Origin: Chrysochromulina tobinii
Taxonomy: Eukaryota; Haptophyta; Prymnesiales; Chrysochromulinaceae
Reading direction: 5' to 3'
DNA: 21,807 bases
NCBI GenBank assembly: GCA_001275005.1
Contig: JWZX01001933.1
Span: 1 to 21,807, forward strand
Position numbers and translations under genes: made by a program. The number at the start of each line of letters is the position of its first letter. Position 1 is the stretch's first letter. Below the pieces are notes generated by a model, which did no database searches, had not been told where the DNA came from, and worked only from the letters and a program-made list of their open reading frames with translations. This document shows positions 17,874 through 21,807 of this stretch, one piece after another.

Positions 17874-18938
17874 CTACGTAGGAATTCGACATGGCAGAGG
17901 CCTATCGCCCGCAGGCGAGGCAACGCCCAGTGCTAGCTCCGACAGCCGCCTATTCCTGCGGGCCCGGGGACTGGCAGCCTCGAGCTCCGTCTTGGCGACC
18001 TCGAGAGACGGGGCCACCACGTAAGCGCGCGCCGCCGCTGCCTTGGCCGCCTCGAGCTCATTCTTCGCAGCCTGGAGACTCGTCACAAGATTGAGAGCGG
18101 GCCGCTCGCGGTTTGCCAGAACATCGTCGCCGGGCCGTCGGGATGCTACCTGCTTCGTGCCTCCAACTGCCGCAAAGCCCAGCTGCCGCCAAGCCGACGG
18201 CGCCTCCAACTCCGCCGGAGGCTGATCCACGTGGATGCTCACCGGGGCCGCAGCGGCCTCCACCTTGGTCTTGACGATCTTCGACACTTGGGCAAGCGCT
18301 TGGACGCTGCTGCTGGCCGTCGCTCGATCCGAGGCTGTCGCGGCCTTGACCTCCGCCTTGGCAATTCTCAACGCGTCGCTGCTTGCCGTAGCTAGCAGCG
18401 AGGCCGTTATGCCGTCGAGGCGATCGTTAAGCTCGTATGTAGACGCACATCGGTCGGCGTAAATCATCACTTCAACGTCTTCGACGACACTCAGCATCTT
18501 CGCCACTGCCGCCGCGTGCTCTGCCGTCATTGCACTCTGAAGCTCCTCGACGATGCCTAGCACCTCCGCCACCATTGCGGCGCGTTCTGCAGCCATTGCA
18601 CTCTGTAGCTCCTTGCGTAATGCTTGCCGCTCGTCCGCATTGGTGCGCTGAAATTCGGCCAACGTGGGTCGAAGAGCTCTCGAGAGCTCTGCCTTCAACT
18701 GCTCCTTCGAAATGCCGGCCTTCGCACGCCGCCAGTAGGTGAAAACGCCGTACATGCAAACAAGGCCGGCGACTAACCCGAGGGTTGTGCTCGGCGAGGG
18801 TGATGTGCCCGACATGCGGCCTCCACTTCCGAGCCGTCTCGAAGGAGCAGCGTTCAACAAAAAAGTAACCGTCGGAAAAAGGAGCACCGCATGCATCACG
18901 AGGGCGACTTTCCACGCACAGCCTTCCTGTCCTATCAT
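17874..18938 (-). CDS. Signal-peptide/TM coiled-coil protein of unknown function
   Basis: The product is 354 residues and I do not recognise a family. ATG 18938 begins MIGQEGCAWK followed by a hydrophobic stretch (about 9-29) ending LLNAAPS, which looks like a signal peptide or anchor. A second hydrophobic segment (52-69, LGLVAGLVCMYGVFTYW) is followed by RRAK, a stop-transfer signal placing the rest in the cytosol. The rest is Ala/Glu/Lys-rich coiled coil. It includes a 22-residue unit repeated twice (ELQSAM[AT]AE[RH]AA...), then A-K-x-E-[LV]-[EK]-A-A heptad-like stretches to the C-terminus. The frame runs open upstream to 19103 only from TTG and has no other ATG, so I prefer 18938. Its stop is 6 bases from the GT8-like fragment. 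A membrane-anchored, self-associating tether is a plausible inference. Confidence 0.62.
   Translation of the reverse strand: MIGQEGCAWKVALVMHAVLLFPTVTFLLNAAPSRRLGSGGRMSGTSPSPSTTLGLVAGLVCMYGVFTYWRRAKAGISKEQLKAELSRALRPTLAEFQRTNADERQALRKELQSAMAAERAAMVAEVLGIVEELQSAMTAEHAAAVAKMLSVVEDVEVMIYADRCASTYELNDRLDGITASLLATASSDALRIAKAEVKAATASDRATASSSVQALAQVSKIVKTKVEAAAAPVSIHVDQPPAELEAPSAWRQLGFAAVGGTKQVASRRPGDDVLANRERPALNLVTSLQAAKNELEAAKAAAARAYVVAPSLEVAKTELEAASPRARRNRRLSELALGVASPAGDRPLPCRIPT
18480..18611 (-). repeat. 66-bp coding direct repeat in the coiled coil
   Basis: Two 66-bp units (18546..18611 and 18480..18545) encode 22 residues each, both opening ELQSAM and ending VE. About three quarters of the residues agree. 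The length is close to three heptads, so the copy extends the coiled coil by one segment. Confidence 0.75.
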
Positions 18939-19219
18939 ACCGGTACCATCGCGCAATGCTTGCCGATCTTCCGCACTGATTTGCACTGATGCGTTGCGAT
19001 TCAGCCAAGCAAGACGGCCGAGAACTCGACCTTCGACCTTGAGCTGCGAGAGGGAAGAGACGGTTACGATCGGCGGCGTGCTCGGCGAGCCGAAGCGCGA
19101 CAATTTGATTAAAATGGAGTGCGCAGGGCTGAAAATTTGACGGAATAAGAAAACGTGACGACCCCCATCTCAATCTATTGTATTCAACTAAGGAACTCGC
19201 GTGCATGCACTCGACTTGC
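18939..19219. other. Intergenic region upstream of the TM coiled-coil gene
   Basis: These 281 bases lie between the stop at 19220 and the preferred start at 18938, and should hold the 3' end of one minus-strand gene and the promoter of the next. The part at 19100..19200 is AT-rich compared with its surroundings. I see no TATA box, poly(A) signal or RNA gene. Confidence 0.45.
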
Positions 19220-21807
19220 TCACGCATCCAAGAACTCCTCCAAGATCCCCGAGGGACGTTGTCTCGAGGCTTGAGGCTCACGCGCAATCTCGCGCACGCC
19301 CTGGCGGGCTTGGCGCACGATGGCCAGCAACGTCGCCTCTTCCTCTACATCTTCATCTGCGGCGTGCTTCACCGGTAGCGGTACCGGTTGCTCTTCGACG
19401 AAGTGGCTCTTGCGCCGAGCACGTAAACGTGGCCGTGCCATGGCATATAGCTTTGGTGGCGAGCAGGTGGGCGGTGGTTTTGGTGACAACGACGAGGCCG
19501 GCACCACATCTGGAGGCGTCTGCGCACGCGACAGCGGCGCTCCGGGGCCGTGCCTGACGACCCCCAGCTGTTCCTCGACGCGCTCGACGCTCGCGACGAG
19601 CGCGAGCACCTCCTTTGTGCTCTCCATCATCTCGTGTGCCATAGCGGCCACCTCTGGCGCGGGCTGAATGCCTTCCTGCTGGCATCTCAGCAGGTACTCG
19701 AGATACCGCTGATGCTGGCGGAGCTCAGCGCCGGCAGAAGGCGGCGAGCTCCGTGCCTCGCCCGACGGCTGCTGCAGGGGTGAGCCGAGGGAGACGGCGG
19801 ATGACGGCGTCCTGCCACCCATGTCGTCACCGGCCGCGGGCGTGCCGTCCGCGGCGGCCGATGAGACACGATGGGCCGTGGGGCTTCTGTGAAGGGCTTC
19901 TGTGAAGGTCTCCCCGATGTGAAGGGCTCCCCGCTGTGAAGGGCTTCTGTGAAGGGCTCCCCGCTGGCCGAATAGGTGACAGAAGATGTCGAATGCTAAG
20001 ATCCGAAGCGTTGAGCCATGTCGCTGGTTGGCCGCCCGAATGATCTGCTTGCTCAGCAGCCGCGCCTCAACCTCGCCGTCCATATGGACCCCCATCCGCA
20101 TCAATGCCTTGGCTAACTGGCTGGCTGACACCTCGCCCGTGTGGTTGGCGTCGATGGAGTCGAAGACCGCGACCAGACCCAGAGAGTCCACGTGCTGTTG
20201 GATGGCATTCAGCGCCACAAGCGTCTGTGAGGCGAGCCTGGACGCCGAGGACCATCCTAATTGCTTGCCTGAGTGCTGCCGCCTCTCACGCTGCTCCAGC
20301 TTCGCCAGCCATCGACGCTCTTCGTCGTCCTCGGCTGAGCGCCGCCCGCCAACCCTCCCTTCGGGCGAGTGCCGGCTCGCATGCGTCGTCCGATGGGCGC
20401 GACCCAAATCGGGCGAGCGTGCGTGCTGATGGCGCGCACGCCGCGGAGGCTCGCCCTGAGCCGCGGAGGCCTGCCTGCGAGAGTCCGACTTGCCTTGCGA
20501 AGCGTGTGAGTCCGTCAGTGGAGCATCGGCATGCCCTCTGTCCCGGCCGCTCGGCGGGTAATTCCTAAGGGTCGAGTCGCCGGGAACGGCCACACCTAAG
20601 ACAGCTTCCATCGCCTTCGCTGCAGCGTTATTCTTCGCCTGCTCCTCGATTGCCCTTTCTGCAGCCGCCCTCACCTCCGTCGCGGCTGTCCTCGCCACCT
20701 CTGCCGCCTCTGCTGCCGCTGCCATCACAGCTTCAGCTTTCGCCGCCATCACCGCCTCTGCTGCTGCCGCCATCACCGCCTTTGCTTCCGCCGCGGCTGC
20801 CTTCGCTTTCGCCGTTGCCACCACCTCGGCCTCGACGCTCAATTTGTTGCGCCTCTGCCCCTGCCATCTGTACCGAATGGCAAGGAGGAGCATCAGAGCG
20901 ACCGTACAGCCGACAGCCGTTGCGATGAGAGGCCACGTTGGCTCTGGCGGAGGCGGAGGTGAGGGCGGTGGCGGCGGCGGACTCGGAGACGGAGGAGGCG
21001 ACGAAGGCGGCGGCGGCGGTTGTAGAGGAGGAGGTGGCGGAGTGGACGGTGGTTTCAATGGTGGAGGTGGGGCGACTACGAAAGGTGCGAGGATGCCGGT
21101 GGCAATCGTCACGGGTACTGTGGAGAGGGCAACATGACCCAAGCTCGCAGTCAGGTTGGCGAGCGGCGACGTGACCAGCGTCGAGGCTGCTGCTGTGACG
21201 GCCATAGCATGGGGATTGGCATTGCTTCCAAAGGGGCCGTGCACGTCTGGGATAATCAAGGTGACAACGACGTGGACGCTCGCCGGCGAGATGGTGGCAC
21301 TGAGCCGACATGCTGGCTCGAAGCACCGTGTCAAGCGCCGCAGCGTGTCCTGAAGGCGGCGGAGGGCTGCCCAGCCAAAGGAAGCGATCTCGTCGGCAAG
21401 CGTCAGTTCAAAAGAGAGGACGGTGGAGCGCAAGTTGAGGACGGTCATGCCCGCGGACAGAGGTCCGAATGGCGGGTGTGAAGGCGGTGGCGGCGAGGGT
21501 GGCGGCGAGGGCGGCGGCGGCGAGGGTGGCGGCGAGGGTGGCGGCGGCGAGGGTGGCGGTGAAGGCGGCGGTGGCGAGGGCGGCGGTGGTGAGGGTGGCG
21601 GAGGTAAAGGAGGCGGTGGCGAGGGTGGCGGCGGCGATGGCGGCGGCGATGGTGGCGGCGATGGTGGCGGTGGTGATGGCGGCGGTGGTGAGGGCGGTGG
21701 TGAGGGCGGCGGTGAGGGTGGCGGTGGCAAGGGTGGCGGCGAGGGCGGCGGCGGCGACGGCGGCGGCAAGGGCGGAGGCGATGGAGGTGGTGGTGACGGC
21801 GGCGGTG
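19220..21807 (-). CDS. Ser-Pro-rich single-pass membrane protein with degenerate EF-hand (5' end beyond window)
   Basis: At least 861 residues; the frame is open to the window edge, so signal peptide and start are missing. In order: an SPPPP-type extracellular tract (21478..21807); a globular segment of about 120 residues with LTLADEIASF and CFEPACRL, a form seen in algal Pro-rich surface proteins; a second Pro-rich tract (20940..21075); a transmembrane helix (IATAVGCTVALMLLLAI, about 20878..20937) with RYRWQGQRR after it; an Ala-rich helix (20600..20850); and an EF-hand-like loop DANHTGEVSASQ (20117..20152). That loop has Gln instead of Glu at position 12, so binding is doubtful. The second loop of the pair lacks acidic ligands. 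The tail ends in helical, charged sequence. Topology suggests a wall or scale-linked receptor with a cytoplasmic adaptor tail (inference). Confidence 0.72.
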   Translation of the reverse strand, partial: PPPSPPPPSPPPLPPPSPPPPSPPPLPPPPSPPPSPPPSPPPPSPPPPSPPPSPPPSPPPPSPPPPLPPPPSPPPPSPPPPSPPPSPPPPSPPPSPPPPSPPPSPPPPSHPPFGPLSAGMTVLNLRSTVLSFELTLADEIASFGWAALRRLQDTLRRLTRCFEPACRLSATISPASVHVVVTLIIPDVHGPFGSNANPHAMAVTAAASTLVTSPLANLTASLGHVALSTVPVTIATGILAPFVVAPPPPLKPPSTPPPPPLQPPPPPSSPPPSPSPPPPPPSPPPPPEPTWPLIATAVGCTVALMLLLAIRYRWQGQRRNKLSVEAEVVATAKAKAAAAEAKAVMAAAAEAVMAAKAEAVMAAAAEAAEVARTAATEVRAAAERAIEEQAKNNAAAKAMEAVLGVAVPGDSTLRNYPPSGRDRGHADAPLTDSHASQGKSDSRRQASAAQGEPPRRARHQHARSPDLGRAHRTTHASRHSPEGRVGGRRSAEDDEERRWLAKLEQRERRQHSGKQLGWSSASRLASQTLVALNAIQQHVDSLGLVAVFDSIDANHTGEVSASQLAKALMRMGVHMDGEVEARLLSKQIIRAANQRHGSTLRILAFDIFCHLFGQRGALHRSPSQRGALHIGETFTEALHRSPTAHRVSSAAADGTPAAGDDMGGRTPSSAVSLGSPLQQPSGEARSSPPSAGAELRQHQRYLEYLLRCQQEGIQPAPEVAAMAHEMMESTKEVLALVASVERVEEQLGVVRHGPGAPLSRAQTPPDVVPASSLSPKPPPTCSPPKLYAMARPRLRARRKSHFVEEQPVPLPVKHAADEDVEEEATLLAIVRQARQGVREIAREPQASRQRPSGILEEFLDA
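19881..19965 (-). repeat. Composite 13/17-bp minisatellite in the cytoplasmic tail
   Basis: GGGCTTCTGTGAA (13 bp) occurs at 19881, 19894 and 19941. Longer variants with CTCCCCG[AC]TGTGAA (17 bp) lie at 19907 and 19924, and a partial one at 19954. One 13 plus one 17 makes 30 bases, so pairs of units keep frame. The protein shows [EQ]-R-G-A-L-H-type and E-A-L-H-R-S-P repeats. Confidence 0.75.
20940..21075 (-). repeat. Second Pro-rich low-complexity tract
   Basis: GGC/GGA/GGT-rich sequence on the plus strand is read as PPPPP, SPPPSPSPP and similar on the minus strand, just outside the membrane helix. It would form a stiff polyproline stalk and could carry hydroxyproline O-glycans as in algal wall proteins (known for the class; not shown here). 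Confidence 0.75.
21478..21807 (-). repeat. GGCGGCGAGGGT-type repeat encoding S-P-P-P-P/S-P-P
   Basis: About 330 bases of GGC, GGT and GAG/GAT words, in irregular units of 9, 12 and 15 bases, encode a pherophorin/extensin-like Ser-Pro tract. The tract runs off the end of the window. It is likely to be length-variable and difficult to assemble. Confidence 0.85.

Noticed and set aside
18939-19103. Extension of the TM coiled-coil protein to 409 residues
   Set aside because: Position 19103 is TTG and there is no ATG before 18938 in that frame. Starting at 18938 places a signal-peptide-like segment at the N-terminus.
20938-21174. Plus-strand Glu/Ala/Gly-rich frames opposite the Pro-rich gene (20844..21137, 20938..21174)
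   Set aside because: They are mirror images of Pro codons. The minus strand gives a sensible ectodomain, TM helix and tail.

Overview
This is 21.8 kb of GC-rich, protein-dense DNA from what looks like the nuclear genome of a unicellular alga. The grounds are an AATAAA polyadenylation signal after the first gene, very long coding units without recognisable introns, a 4,000-residue armadillo-repeat protein, a Ser-Pro-rich (pherophorin/extensin-like) membrane protein, an N-myristoylation start, and coding minisatellites. The style resembles haptophytes or related chlorophyll-c algae, but that placement is an inference from protein style only. I see no rRNA, tRNA, CRISPR array, transposase or bacterial operon signals.

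Layout. (1) 238..1878, plus strand: a protein joining a CCHC zinc knuckle to a C-terminal Methyltransf_32-type (GSTCD/METTL25-like) methyltransferase domain, with a poly(A) signal at 1906. (2) 2193..14866, minus strand and convergent with (1): one enormous gene of about 4,220 codons. It carries roughly 69 armadillo (ARM) repeats in four blocks separated by three linkers, then an EF-hand pair, a Pro/Ala-rich low-complexity tract and two tandem SH3-like modules. Its frame is interrupted twice by what looks like one extra base, at a GGG run (4530..4532) and a G7 run (3161..3167). Protein similarity continues across both points, so I read it as a single gene. (3) 14867..15395: a non-coding gap with a clean 12-bp inverted repeat. 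(4) 15396..16793, minus: a low-complexity protein starting MGACSSKK, with four different in-frame minisatellites. (5) 16921..17867, minus: a broken, N-terminally truncated GT8-like glycosyltransferase, with a GATC-rich palindrome cluster near its 3' end. (6) 17874..18938, minus: a signal-peptide/TM coiled-coil protein. (7) 19220 to beyond the window end, minus: a Ser-Pro-rich single-pass membrane protein with an Ala-rich helical cytoplasmic tail and a degenerate EF-hand.

Five consecutive units lie on the minus strand. Several are membrane-anchored, membrane-tethered or possible scaffold proteins, and two carry EF-hand-like modules (one canonical pair, one degenerate). A shared cell-surface/scaffold theme is possible but is only inference from adjacency. 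The best candidate for something undescribed is the giant ARM/EF-hand/SH3-like protein. Its linkers show signs of large internal duplication. Its two frame breaks need reads or RNA to decide between consensus error and real gene decay.
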